Of a stretch of DNA of 64,000 nucleotides, positions 39,935 to 48,112 are shown in pieces (position 1 is the stretch's first letter; every line of letters begins with the position of its first letter). Below the pieces are notes generated by a model that ran no database searches, was not told the DNA's origin, and saw only the letters and a list, made by a program, of their open reading frames with translations. The stretch comes from Phreatobacter sp. (lineage in GTDB: Bacteria > Pseudomonadota > Alphaproteobacteria > Rhizobiales > Phreatobacteraceae), in assembly GCF_022843985.1 (NCBI RefSeq), contig NZ_JALHMP010000013.1, positions 52,172 through 116,171 on the forward strand, read 5' to 3'. Both the position numbers and the translations under genes were made by a program.

Positions 39935-40645
39935 ATGACGCTCCTGCGCAGCGACAGCGCGCCCGGTCTGGCGCCCGGATCAGAGGCCTCCCGCCGGCCT
40001 TCGCCGGTGCGCGTTGTTCTGCGGCCGACATTCCTGATCCCGGCGCTCCTGGCCGCCGCCGCCCTTGGGCTCGGTGGCGGCTTCATCGCCTTCGCCGACA
40101 GCGCGACGCGCCCCTATGATCCCGACAGTCCGCGCACCGAGGCGATCGTGGCGATGACGGGCGGCTCCTACCGGGTCAGCGATGCGGTGACCCTGCTGGG
40201 GGCCGGTCATGGTCGCCGGCTCCTGATCAGCGGCGTCAACCCGATGGTGCGTGAGCGCGAACTCGCCCGGGCGGTCCCCGCCGCCTCACCGCTCATGGCC
40301 TGCTGCATTGACCTCGACCACCGGGCGCTCAATACCCGCGGCAATGCCATCGAGACCGCCAAGTGGACAAGGCTGCATGCCTTCCGCTCGCTGCTCGTGG
40401 TGACGTCGAGCTATCACATGCCGCGCACCATGCTGGAGTTGCAGCGGATCATGCCGGACGTGCGGCTGGTTGCCTTTCCGGTCCAGACCGGGGCGATCCA
40501 TCCGCAGCGATGGTGGAAAGACGCTGCGAGCGTGAAGATTCTCGCCGTGGAATATGCCAAGTACCTGATGGCGGCGGTGGGGCTGCGGCTGGACCGGGCA
40601 ACTGCCGATCCACCCGTCCCGCCGCTGCGCACTGCCCGCAGCTGA
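39935..40645 (+). CDS. YdcF-like (DUF218) membrane-anchored protein
   Basis: A 236-residue protein with one N-terminal membrane helix (about 32-54) and a periplasmic DUF218/YdcF Rossmann-like domain, seen in EAIVAMTGGSYRVSDAVTLL, NTRGNAIETAKW and LLVVTSSYHMPRTMLEL. The family includes SanA-like proteins linked to envelope barrier function. In related genomes a gene of this type commonly precedes plsC, as here. Confidence 0.88.
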   Translation: MTLLRSDSAPGLAPGSEASRRPSPVRVVLRPTFLIPALLAAAALGLGGGFIAFADSATRPYDPDSPRTEAIVAMTGGSYRVSDAVTLLGAGHGRRLLISGVNPMVRERELARAVPAASPLMACCIDLDHRALNTRGNAIETAKWTRLHAFRSLLVVTSSYHMPRTMLELQRIMPDVRLVAFPVQTGAIHPQRWWKDAASVKILAVEYAKYLMAAVGLRLDRATADPPVPPLRTARS

Positions 40646-40676
40646 TCCGCCGGACCGGGCGGCAAGGACCCGCCCG

Positions 40677-41441
40677 ATGCTCCATCTGCGCTCTCTCGTC
40701 TTCAACGTCTTCTTCTACCTGTGGACGGGGCTTCTGCTCCTTGTCATGATCCTGCTCCTGCTGCTGCCCGGCGACCGCCTCATCCTGGGCATCGGGCTCG
40801 TCTGGGGGCGGGGCAATCTCTGGGCGCTGCGCGTCATCTGCGACCTGAAGGTCGAGTGGCGCGGGATGGAGAAGATCCCCGAGGGCGCCATCCTGGTCGC
40901 CGCCAAGCATCAGTCAGCCTGGGAGACCTTCGCCTTCTTCCTGCCATTCCGCCGGCCGGCCTATGTGTACAAGCGGCAGCTGGCCTATGTGCCGCTGTTC
41001 GGCTGGGCGGTGTGGAAGGCGCGGCAGATTCCGGTCGACCGCGGCAAGAAGGGCGAGGCGCTGGCCTCCATCACGGCTGGGGCCAAGATCGCGGCATCGA
41101 TCGGCCGGCAGGTGATGATCTTTCCCGAAGGCACGCGGCGGCCGGTGGCTGCGCCGCCGGACTACAAATATGGCGTGGCCCATCTCTATCGGACGCTCGA
41201 TCTGCCATGCCAGCCCGTGGCGCTGAATTCCGGCATGTTCTGGGGCCGCAAGTCCTTCATCCGCCGGCCGGGCACCGTGCTGGTCGAGTTCCTCGATCCG
41301 ATCCCGCCCGGCCTGTCGCCGACCGAATTCGCCGAGCGGCTGGAGGCCGATATCGAGGGCGCCACCAATCGGCTGATCGCCGAGTCGCGGGCGCGGGGCG
41401 AGGGCGAAGAACCCCTCACCCCTGCGGGTGGAAGAAATTGA
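40677..41441 (+). CDS. plsC: 1-acyl-sn-glycerol-3-phosphate acyltransferase
   Basis: Transfers an acyl chain to lysophosphatidic acid to make phosphatidic acid at the inner membrane. The 254-residue protein has an N-terminal membrane helix (about 8-32), the acyltransferase box KHQSAWET in the form HX4E rather than the commoner HX4D, and the phosphate-binding FPEGTRR. AAGGA stands before the ATG. It follows the ydcF-like gene by 31 bases, and its last 26 bases overlap the 3' end of uvrC on the other strand. Confidence 0.92.
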   Translation: MLHLRSLVFNVFFYLWTGLLLLVMILLLLLPGDRLILGIGLVWGRGNLWALRVICDLKVEWRGMEKIPEGAILVAAKHQSAWETFAFFLPFRRPAYVYKRQLAYVPLFGWAVWKARQIPVDRGKKGEALASITAGAKIAASIGRQVMIFPEGTRRPVAAPPDYKYGVAHLYRTLDLPCQPVALNSGMFWGRKSFIRRPGTVLVEFLDPIPPGLSPTEFAERLEADIEGATNRLIAESRARGEGEEPLTPAGGRN

Positions 41442-43479
41442 AGACCGCCTGGGCCGTGGCGGCATTGATGCCGGGGGCGCGCTGGAGGTCGTCGAGGCTG
41501 GCGCGCTCGATCGCCTTCAGCGTGCCGAAATGGTTGAGCAGGGCGCGCTTGCGCGCCGGGCCGATTCCACCGATTTCGGCAAGGCCAGCCGAGCGGATGT
41601 CCTTCTTGCGGCGGCCGCGATGGGTGCCGATGGCGAAGCGGTGGGCCTCGTCGCGCAGGCGCTGGACGAAATAGAGCACGGGATCGCGCGGTTCGAGCCG
41701 GAACGGCTCGCGTCCCGCCATGTGGAAGGTTTCGCGCCCCGCCTCGCGGTCGCGGCCCTTGGCGATGCCGACGAGCGGCACATCGGTGATCCCGAGGTCG
41801 GCGAGGATCGCCTGGGCGGCGGCGAGCTGGCCCGGCCCGCCGTCGATGATGACGAGATCGGGCCAGGAACCGTCGGCCTCGACTTCGGCTTCGACTTCGG
41901 CCGCGGCGCCGGCTGCGTCATCCGCTTCGGCGGCGGCCCTGGGGGCGTCTTTCAGCAGCCGCCTGAAGCGGCGCTCCAGCACCTCGCGCATCATGCCGAA
42001 ATCGTCTCCGGGGGCGATGTCGGACTTGATGGTGAAGCTGCGGTAGTCGCGGCGACGGAAGCCGTCGGGACCGGCGACGATCATGCCGCCGACGGCATTG
42101 GAGCCCATGATGTGGGAATTGTCGTAGACCTCGATGCGGCGCGGCGGCGCCGCAAGGCCGAAGGCTTCGGCGAGGCCCTGCAGCAGTTTGAGCTGCGAGG
42201 CGCTCTCGGCGAGTTGGCGTCCGAGCGCCTCGCGGGCATTCTGGGCGGCATGGTCGACGAGGTCCTTCTTCTCGCCGCGCTGCGGCACCTGCACCTCGAC
42301 CCGCCGGCCGGCGACGGCGGAGAGCGCATCGGCGAGGACCGGCTGGTCCTCGACCGGGTGGGACAGGAGCACGAGGGCCGGGGGCGGCTTGTCGTCATAG
42401 AACTGGGCGACGAAGGAGGCGAGCACCTCTCCCGCCTCCAGCGACCGGTCGGCCTTGGGGTAATAGGCGCGATTGCCCCAGTTCTGGCCGGTGCGGAAGA
42501 AGAAGACCTGGATACAGGTCTGCCCACCCTCCTGCACCGCCGCGAAGACGTCGGCCTCCTCGACGCCGCGGGGATTGATGCCCTGGGTCGCCTGGATGGC
42601 GGAGAGGGCGGCGAGGCGGTCGCGATAGACCGCGGCGCGCTCGAATTCCATGGCCTCGGCGGCCGCCTCCATCTGGCGGGCAAGGACCTGCTTCACCGCC
42701 TGGCTGCGGCCGGAAAGGAAGAGCTTGGCCTCCTTGACCAGGGCAGCATAGTCGTCCGGCGCGACCTCGTCGGTGCAGGGCCCGGCACAGCGCTTGATCT
42801 GGAAGAGCAGGCAGGGCCGGGTGCGGCTGTCGAAGACGGCGTCGGAGCAGGACCGCACCAGGAAGGCGCGCTCCAGGGCGTTGATGGTGCGGCCGACGGC
42901 CCAGGCCGAAGCGAAGGGACCGAAATAGTCGCCCTTAGCGGTGCGGGCGCCGCGATGCTTCGTGATGCGTGGGGCGGCATGGTCGCCGGTGATGAGGATG
43001 TAGGGAAAGGACTTGTCGTCCCGCATCAGGACGTTGAAGCGCGGGCGCAGCTGCTTGATGAGATTGGCCTCGAGCAGCAGCGCCTCGGTCTCGGTCTTGG
43101 TCGAGACGAATTCCATGGCGGTGGTGGCGGCCACCATCCGCACGATGCGGCTGACGAGACCGGTCGGGCGGGTATAGGAGATGACCCGGCGGGCGATCGA
43201 CTTCGCCTTGCCGACATAGAGCACCTCGCCCCGGGCGCCGATCATCCGGTAGACGCCGGGACCCCTGGGGGCATGTTTCACAGCGGCCTTGATGACCTCC
43301 ATGCCGGCGGCGACCGTGCCCTCGGCAGGCGTCTCGTCCGCCTCGGCGGCGAGGTCGAGGAGAAGGGTTTCGGTCTCGTCCGCGGCGGCGGACTCGGGGT
43401 CCGAGAGGTCGGGATCGATATTGGTGCGGCCGGCGCGAGTCATGATGGGCGATATATAGGTGATCGCCGCGTCCGACAT
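41416..43479 (-). CDS. uvrC: Excinuclease ABC subunit C
   Basis: The dual-incision nuclease of nucleotide excision repair. In order: an acidic N-terminal extension (1-60), the GIY-YIG domain (about 68-150, GVYRMI and LYVGKA), the UVR motif that binds UvrB (around residue 280), the RNase H-like 5' nuclease (about 440-600, with YDNSHIMG and [11 protein letters not shown]) and C-terminal helix-hairpin-helix repeats. An acidic Ala/Glu-rich insert of about 20 residues lies just before LVIIDGG. An alternative start at 43443 would remove 12 residues. It follows the SDR gene by 24 bases. Confidence 0.96.
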   Translation of the reverse strand: MSDAAITYISPIMTRAGRTNIDPDLSDPESAAADETETLLLDLAAEADETPAEGTVAAGMEVIKAAVKHAPRGPGVYRMIGARGEVLYVGKAKSIARRVISYTRPTGLVSRIVRMVAATTAMEFVSTKTETEALLLEANLIKQLRPRFNVLMRDDKSFPYILITGDHAAPRITKHRGARTAKGDYFGPFASAWAVGRTINALERAFLVRSCSDAVFDSRTRPCLLFQIKRCAGPCTDEVAPDDYAALVKEAKLFLSGRSQAVKQVLARQMEAAAEAMEFERAAVYRDRLAALSAIQATQGINPRGVEEADVFAAVQEGGQTCIQVFFFRTGQNWGNRAYYPKADRSLEAGEVLASFVAQFYDDKPPPALVLLSHPVEDQPVLADALSAVAGRRVEVQVPQRGEKKDLVDHAAQNAREALGRQLAESASQLKLLQGLAEAFGLAAPPRRIEVYDNSHIMGSNAVGGMIVAGPDGFRRRDYRSFTIKSDIAPGDDFGMMREVLERRFRRLLKDAPRAAAEADDAAGAAAEVEAEVEADGSWPDLVIIDGGPGQLAAAQAILADLGITDVPLVGIAKGRDREAGRETFHMAGREPFRLEPRDPVLYFVQRLRDEAHRFAIGTHRGRRKKDIRSAGLAEIGGIGPARKRALLNHFGTLKAIERASLDDLQRAPGINAATAQAVFNFFHPQG

Positions 43480-43503
43480 CTGGCATCAGCGATGGCGGGA
43501 CCG

Positions 43504-44259
43504 CTATTCCCGCACGCCGTCCACATCGGGGGTCTGCCAGATCAGGTGCTGGCCGCCGTCGACCGGGATGGTGACGCCGGTGACGGCTGTGGCACCCGCG
43601 AGATAGAGCACGGCGCGGGCGATCTCGGCGGGCGGGCTGCCGGTCCGGGTCAGGGTGGCGGCGGTCTGGCGGGCGAAATCCTCCGGACCTTGGCGATGAC
43701 CCTGGAGACTGGGACCCGGCGCGACCGCATTGACGCGAATATGCGGGGCGAGGGCCTGGGCCATGGCCACGGTGGCGGCGGCGAGCGCCGCCTTGGTCAG
43801 CGCATAAGAATAGAACTGCGGCGTCGGCTTCAGCACCCGCTGATCGGTGATGTTGACGATGGCCGACCCCGCCGGGGCCTGCGCCGCGAAATCCTGGGCG
43901 AGGAAGGAGGGGGTCTGAATATTGACGCGGAACTGACGGTTCCAGACCTCGCGCGTCAAGGTTCCGAGCTGGTCGTCGGCGAATTCGCTAGCATTGTTGA
44001 CCAGCAGCGTGAGCGGGCCGAGGGCGGCCACGGCGGCGGCGATGAGGCCGTCGACATCGGCCGGTTCGGCGAGATCGGCGGTGACGACGGCGGCACGGCC
44101 GCCCGCCGCCACGATGTGCCGCGCCAGGGCATCGGCCTCGCCCTGCGAGCGGTTGGCATGGATGGCGACGGCATAGCCCGCCGCTGCCAGAGCCTCGACG
44201 ATGGCGCGGCCGACCCGCTTCGCGCCGCCCGTCACCAGGGCCGTGCCGATCTCGCTCAT
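43504..44259 (-). CDS. SDR family oxidoreductase, pteridine reductase (FolM)-like
   Basis: A short-chain dehydrogenase of about 251 residues. It carries TGGAKRVGRAI, a cofactor loop typical of pteridine and dihydromonapterin reductases, then NNASEF, and the catalytic YALTK near residue 152. The C-terminus keeps the usual PVDGGQ strand. The exact pterin role is inferred. ATG 44257-44259 has GGA upstream; an ATG four codons earlier is also possible. It is upstream of uvrC on the same strand and probably co-transcribed with it. Confidence 0.86.
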   Translation of the reverse strand: MSEIGTALVTGGAKRVGRAIVEALAAAGYAVAIHANRSQGEADALARHIVAAGGRAAVVTADLAEPADVDGLIAAAVAALGPLTLLVNNASEFADDQLGTLTREVWNRQFRVNIQTPSFLAQDFAAQAPAGSAIVNITDQRVLKPTPQFYSYALTKAALAAATVAMAQALAPHIRVNAVAPGPSLQGHRQGPEDFARQTAATLTRTGSPPAEIARAVLYLAGATAVTGVTIPVDGGQHLIWQTPDVDGVRE

Positions 44260-44790
44260 CTGCGTTTCCATCCCTGGTGCCGCTCGCGGCGACGACATGG
44301 TCCCGGTGGTGCCGATCTGCCACAGGCGACTTTACCGGGCCGGTCCCGCATGGCGTCAGTATCGGCAGGACGATCGACTTGCGCCCGCAGGTCCTGTCAC
44401 ACTGCGTCATGCTCTACGCCGGTTCCGGGACCCCGGTTCACTGCCGCAGCCCGAGGAAGGCCCGCCGGCTGCCATGATTGTGACACATGACAAGCGACGA
44501 ATTTCAGTAAATATTTTAAAATCTATAATATTGATTTTTCATAAGGCGAGAAGTAACCGAATCTTTCCCAATTTGACTTGGCTTAAGGCGCCTCATTTCA
44601 GCCAATAACCGATGAAAATGAGAAGCGTGGCGTTGGCCGACGGCTATGCCATCTTCCTTCGGTAACGCTCCATTAAGGACACGGCGAAGGAACACGCGAA
44701 AATTCGAATGAATGCGGTTATGGATTTTTCACCGCATCACAACAGGGGCGCTGCCGTTTGCCGGCACCGTTCGTGGGACAGGAGTTGACC
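44260..44790. other. Long intergenic region with an AT-rich half
   Basis: The 531 bases between the SDR gene and the outer-membrane gene hold no convincing coding frame. The first 220 bases resemble the surrounding composition. From about 44485 to 44745 the sequence is markedly AT-rich, with runs such as AAATATTTTAAAATC, a TATAAT at 44524-44529, and a seven-base hairpin at 44712-44737 (ATGCGGT / ACCGCAT) in the probable 5' leader of the outer-membrane gene. This should hold a strong promoter and leader, but I cannot fix a -35/-10 pair with confidence. Confidence 0.6.
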
Positions 44791-45462
44791 ATGAAGAAGT
44801 TCATCTGGGCCGCGGCTGCGGTCGCCACCCTCGCCACCCCGGCCTTCGCAGCGGATATTCCGCGCCGCCAGCCGATCGCCGACGCCGTCTATGCCCCGGT
44901 CGCTCCGGCCGGCGTGTGGACCGGCTTCTCCGTAGGCGCCCATCTTGGCGGTGCCTTCGCCTCCAACTTCCGTAACAATGCCGGATACGGGCTCGGCAGC
45001 GCTTCGGGCATTTTCGGCGGCCTGCAGGCCGGCTATGACTGGCAGATCAACCGCGTCGTCCTCGGCGTCGCCGGTGACATCTCCTATGGCAGCATCTCGC
45101 GCCGCTTCGTCTCCGCCGGCCCGGCCGTCGACGTCCGCGCCAGCGAGAACTGGCACGGGTCGCTGCGCGCCCGCCTCGGTTATGCCGTGCAGGACAACCT
45201 GCTGCTCTACGCCACGGGTGGTCTCGCCCTCGGCCAGATCCAGGCCCGCGAGCTCGCTCCGGCGGTCGCCCGCCAGACCCGGTCGCTCACCGGCTGGACG
45301 CTCGGCGTCGGCGGCGAATACATGTTCACCCGCAACGTCTCGGCGCTTGTCGAGTATCGCTACACCGACCTCGGCCGCTCGGCCTTCACGGCGCTCAGCG
45401 GTGCCCCGCGCATCGGCATGAACAGCCACACGATCCGCACCGGCGTGAACTACCGCTTCTGA
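44791..45462 (+). CDS. Outer membrane beta-barrel protein, Omp25/31-like
   Basis: A 223-residue outer-membrane protein. The signal peptide (MKKFIWAAAAVATLATPAFA) is cut after AFA, then come alternating strands of the eight-stranded OmpA-like/Omp25 barrel (GVWTGFSVGAHLGGAF, GGLQAGYDWQ, GSLRARLGYAVQDNLLLYATGG, WTLGVGGEYMFTRNVSALVEYRY), ending in Phe as outer-membrane proteins do. AGGAG stands before the ATG. An AT-rich upstream region and a very stable terminator suggest strong expression. Confidence 0.93.
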   Translation: MKKFIWAAAAVATLATPAFAADIPRRQPIADAVYAPVAPAGVWTGFSVGAHLGGAFASNFRNNAGYGLGSASGIFGGLQAGYDWQINRVVLGVAGDISYGSISRRFVSAGPAVDVRASENWHGSLRARLGYAVQDNLLLYATGGLALGQIQARELAPAVARQTRSLTGWTLGVGGEYMFTRNVSALVEYRYTDLGRSAFTALSGAPRIGMNSHTIRTGVNYRF

Positions 45463-45487
45463 TCCGCCTCACGCAGGCGTGTCCACC

Positions 45488-45522
45488 GACGGCCCGGGTT
45501 CGCCCGGGCCGTCGTCGTTTTT
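45488..45522 (+). terminator. Strong rho-independent terminator with UUCG tetraloop
   Basis: An 11-base perfect stem (GACGGCCCGGG / CCCGGGCCGTC) closed by TTCG is followed by GTCG and five T residues, 25 bases after the outer-membrane gene. Confidence 0.92.
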
Positions 45523-45576
45523 CGCCGGCCGCGGTTGATCGGCCGCATTGCCAGCCCGGCCCCCGCGCTCTAGAAA

Positions 45577-46344
45577 ATGGTCATGGCGCTGACCGACTTG
45601 GCCAATCCGACCCGATTTATCGCGCTGGTCGCGCGAGCGCTGCCGTGGCTCGCCGCCGCGACCGCCATCGTCATGGCCATCGCCTTCTATCTCGCCTTCT
45701 TCGGCTCGCCCGCCGACTACCAGCAGGGCAGCACCGTCCGGATCATGTATGTCCATGTGCCTTCGGCCTGGCTGTCGCTGTTCTGCTATGCGCTGATGGC
45801 GGCGGCCTCGATCGGCACACTGGTCTGGCGCCACCCGCTTGCCGACGTCTCGGCCAAGGCGGCGGCGCCCATCGGGGCGGCCTTCACCTTCATCTGCCTC
45901 GCAACCGGTTCGCTCTGGGGCCGGCCGATGTGGGGGACCTGGTGGATCTGGGACGCGCGGCTGACCTCGCAGCTCATCCTTCTGCTCATGTATCTCGGCC
46001 TGATGGCGCTCTGGCGCGCGGTCGATGATCCCGGTCGGGCCGGCCGCGCCGCTGCCGTCCTGACACTGGTCGGAACGATCAACCTGCCGATCATCAAGTT
46101 CTCCGTCGACTGGTGGAACACCCTGCACCAGCCGGCCTCCGTCTTCCGGCTCGACGGCCCGACGATCCATCCGTCCATCCTCACACCGCTGCTGGTCGCC
46201 GCGATCGCCTTCACCCTGCTCTTCGTCACCTTGCATCTGGCGGCGATGCGCAACGAGATCCTGCGGCGCCGGGTGCGTGCCATGCAGATGGTGGCGGCGC
46301 AGCGCGAGATGCCGACGGGCGCCGCGCCGGTTCCGGGAGAGTGA
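45577..46344 (+). CDS. ccmC: Heme transporter permease CcmC for cytochrome c maturation
   Basis: A 255-residue inner-membrane protein with about six helices that hands heme to CcmE. The tryptophan-rich heme motif GRPMWGTWWIWDARLTS is at about residues 120-136, and conserved histidines flank it (MYVHVPSAW and the later NTLHQ). A second ATG two codons on could be the start. It is the first gene of ccmC-ccmD-ccmG; no ccmA or ccmB precedes it, the upstream unit being closed by a terminator. Confidence 0.95.
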   Translation: MVMALTDLANPTRFIALVARALPWLAAATAIVMAIAFYLAFFGSPADYQQGSTVRIMYVHVPSAWLSLFCYALMAAASIGTLVWRHPLADVSAKAAAPIGAAFTFICLATGSLWGRPMWGTWWIWDARLTSQLILLLMYLGLMALWRAVDDPGRAGRAAAVLTLVGTINLPIIKFSVDWWNTLHQPASVFRLDGPTIHPSILTPLLVAAIAFTLLFVTLHLAAMRNEILRRRVRAMQMVAAQREMPTGAAPVPGE

Positions 46345-46352
46345 ACGCCATC

Positions 46353-46535
46353 ATGTTCGGTTCCGATCCCCATACCGGCTTCATCCTCGCCTCCTATGCG
46401 GTGACGGTGATTACCCTTGGCCTGGTCGCCGGCTGGATCGTCGTCGACCACCGCACCCAGAAGGCGCGGCTGGCGGATCTCGAGGCCCGCGGCATCACCC
46501 GCCGCTCGGCCCGCGGCGGAGACCTTTCGTCGTGA
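46353..46535 (+). CDS. ccmD: Heme exporter protein CcmD
   Basis: A 60-residue protein with one membrane helix (about 10-32, FILASYAVTVITLGLVAGWIV) and a basic cytoplasmic tail (HRTQKARLADLEARGITRRS), exactly the CcmD pattern. CcmD holds the CcmABC complex with CcmE. ATG 46353 has GGGAGAG upstream; a GTG overlapping the ccmC stop is the alternative. The stop overlaps the GTG start of ccmG. Confidence 0.88.
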   Translation: MFGSDPHTGFILASYAVTVITLGLVAGWIVVDHRTQKARLADLEARGITRRSARGGDLSS

Positions 46536-47098
46536 CCGATACAGCAACCCCGGCGCCGAAGCGCCGCTCGTGGTTCGCCTATCTCCCGTTGGTGCTCTTC
46601 GCCGCGCTGGTTGCCGTCTTCCTCGTCGGCCTGCGCGGTGATCCGCAGCGTCTGCCCTCAGCCCTGATCGGCCGGCCAGCGCCGCAATTCGACCTCGCGC
46701 CGCTCGCCGGCCTCGACCGGCCAGGCTTCCGCACCGCCGACCTCGCCGGTCATGTCACCGTGGTCAATGTCTTCGCCTCCTGGTGCATCCCCTGCCACGA
46801 GGAGCATCCGTTCCTCATGGAGCTGGCGAAGGACACGCGCATTCGCATTGCCGGGATCAACCAGAAGGACCAGCCGGACAATGCGCGCCGTTTCCTTGGC
46901 CGCAATGGCAATCCCTATGCGCTGGTCGGCGTCGACCCAGCCGGCCGGGCGGTGATCGACTGGGGCGTCTATGGCGTGCCCGAGACCTTCGTCGTCGGCC
47001 GCGACGGCACGATCCTCTTCAAGCATGTCGGGCCGATCACGGCGCAGGTGCTGGCGGGGATCATCCGGCCGGAGGTCGAGAAGGCGCTGGCGCGGTAG
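46532..47098 (+). CDS. ccmG: Thiol:disulfide interchange protein CcmG/DsbE
   Basis: A membrane-anchored periplasmic thioredoxin that keeps apocytochrome c cysteines reduced for heme attachment. The 188 residues comprise one N-terminal helix (about 13-35), then the thioredoxin fold with WCIPC (Cys85, Cys88), the family segment AGINQKDQPDNARRFL and cis-proline loop YGVPETFVV. The GTG start overlaps the ccmD stop as GTGA. Confidence 0.95.
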   Translation: MTDTATPAPKRRSWFAYLPLVLFAALVAVFLVGLRGDPQRLPSALIGRPAPQFDLAPLAGLDRPGFRTADLAGHVTVVNVFASWCIPCHEEHPFLMELAKDTRIRIAGINQKDQPDNARRFLGRNGNPYALVGVDPAGRAVIDWGVYGVPETFVVGRDGTILFKHVGPITAQVLAGIIRPEVEKALAR

Positions 47099-47183
47099 GG
47101 CCGGGCGAAGCCTCCCCCGAAACGCCGGGATGCGCCGTGTGCCGGGCCACCGCACACTTGGTGCGGGCAGCGGAGGGAACGCC

Positions 47184-47957
47184 ATGACCGAACTCCTCAT
47201 CGAACGCCACGGGCCTGTGGCGGTGCTGATCCTCAACCGCCCGCAGGCGATGAACGCCCTGTCGCAGTCGCTCATCCGCTCGCTGACGGCCGCGGTCGCC
47301 GCCCTCGGCCGCGACGAAACGGCGCGGGTCCTGGTGCTGACCGGGGCCGGCGAGCGTGCCTTCTGCGCGGGTCTCGACCTCAAGGAACTGGGCTCCGCGC
47401 CGGGCCTGCTCGGCACGGCGGAGGGCGGCGAGAGGCCGAATCCGGTCCGCGCCATCGAGCAGTGCCCGAAGCCGGTCATCGCCGCGATCAACGGCGTCGC
47501 CATCACCGGCGGAGTCGAACTGGCGCTCGCCTGCGACATTCTCATCGCCGCCGAGACCGCGCGCTTCGCCGATACCCATCAGCGCGTCGGCGTCATTCCC
47601 GGCTGGGGCCTGAGCCAGAAGCTGTCCCGCATCATCGGCCCTTCCAGGGCGAAGGAAATGGCCTTTTCCGGCCGGTTCGTCACGGCGGCCGAAGCCAGCG
47701 CCTGGGGCCTTGTCAGCCGCACCGTGCCGCCGGGCGGGTTGATGACCGAGGTGCTGGCGCTGGCAGGCGAGATCGCCGAGGTCGATGCGGGCTTTCTCGC
47801 CGGTTACAAGCGTCTGATGGACGCGGGTTACAGCCTGCCCTTCGGCGAGGCGATGGCGCTCGAGGCGGACTGGTCGCGGCAGCACAACAGCGCCCTTGCT
47901 CCGGCGGATCTGGCGGCCCGCCGGGAGGGCGTCCAGTCCAGGGGCCGGTCGCGCTGA
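47184..47957 (+). CDS. Enoyl-CoA hydratase/isomerase (crotonase) family protein
   Basis: A 257-residue crotonase-fold protein. The CoA-binding CAGLDLKEL and the oxyanion stretch GVAITGGVELALACD are present, including the first catalytic Glu. The second Glu of classical hydratases is replaced: the sequence reads DTHQRVGVIPGWG where they have PEI or similar. It therefore belongs to the branch with unsettled activity rather than being a proven hydratase. GGAGGGA stands before the ATG at 47184. It follows ccmG by 85 bases without an obvious functional tie. Confidence 0.9.
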   Translation: MTELLIERHGPVAVLILNRPQAMNALSQSLIRSLTAAVAALGRDETARVLVLTGAGERAFCAGLDLKELGSAPGLLGTAEGGERPNPVRAIEQCPKPVIAAINGVAITGGVELALACDILIAAETARFADTHQRVGVIPGWGLSQKLSRIIGPSRAKEMAFSGRFVTAAEASAWGLVSRTVPPGGLMTEVLALAGEIAEVDAGFLAGYKRLMDAGYSLPFGEAMALEADWSRQHNSALAPADLAARREGVQSRGRSR

Positions 47958-48050
47958 GCGGGGGGCGAACCCCTCGTCATCATCGCGTCATGCGAAGAGG
48001 GTGTTGACGGACGGGGCGCGGCATGTCCAAGAACGCGCCGCTATCTCAAC

Positions 48051-48083
48051 CGGGTCCCGGCTTTGCCGCCGCGGACCCGTTTT
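48051..48083 (+). promoter_or_regulatory. Hairpin with U-run in the hss leader (attenuator-like)
   Basis: CGGGTCC (48051-48057) pairs with GGACCCG (48073-48079) and TTTT follows; a small CGG/CCG inner stem can form in the loop. It ends 29 bases before the hss ATG, so as RNA it could act as an intrinsic terminator inside the leader. Confidence 0.45.
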
Positions 48084-48112
48084 CAGTTTCCATGCAAGAG
48101 CGGAGACCTCGC

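Noticed and set aside
41428..44490. A 1020-codon open frame on the plus strand
   Set aside because: It is the antisense shadow of uvrC and the SDR gene, with no recognisable domain.
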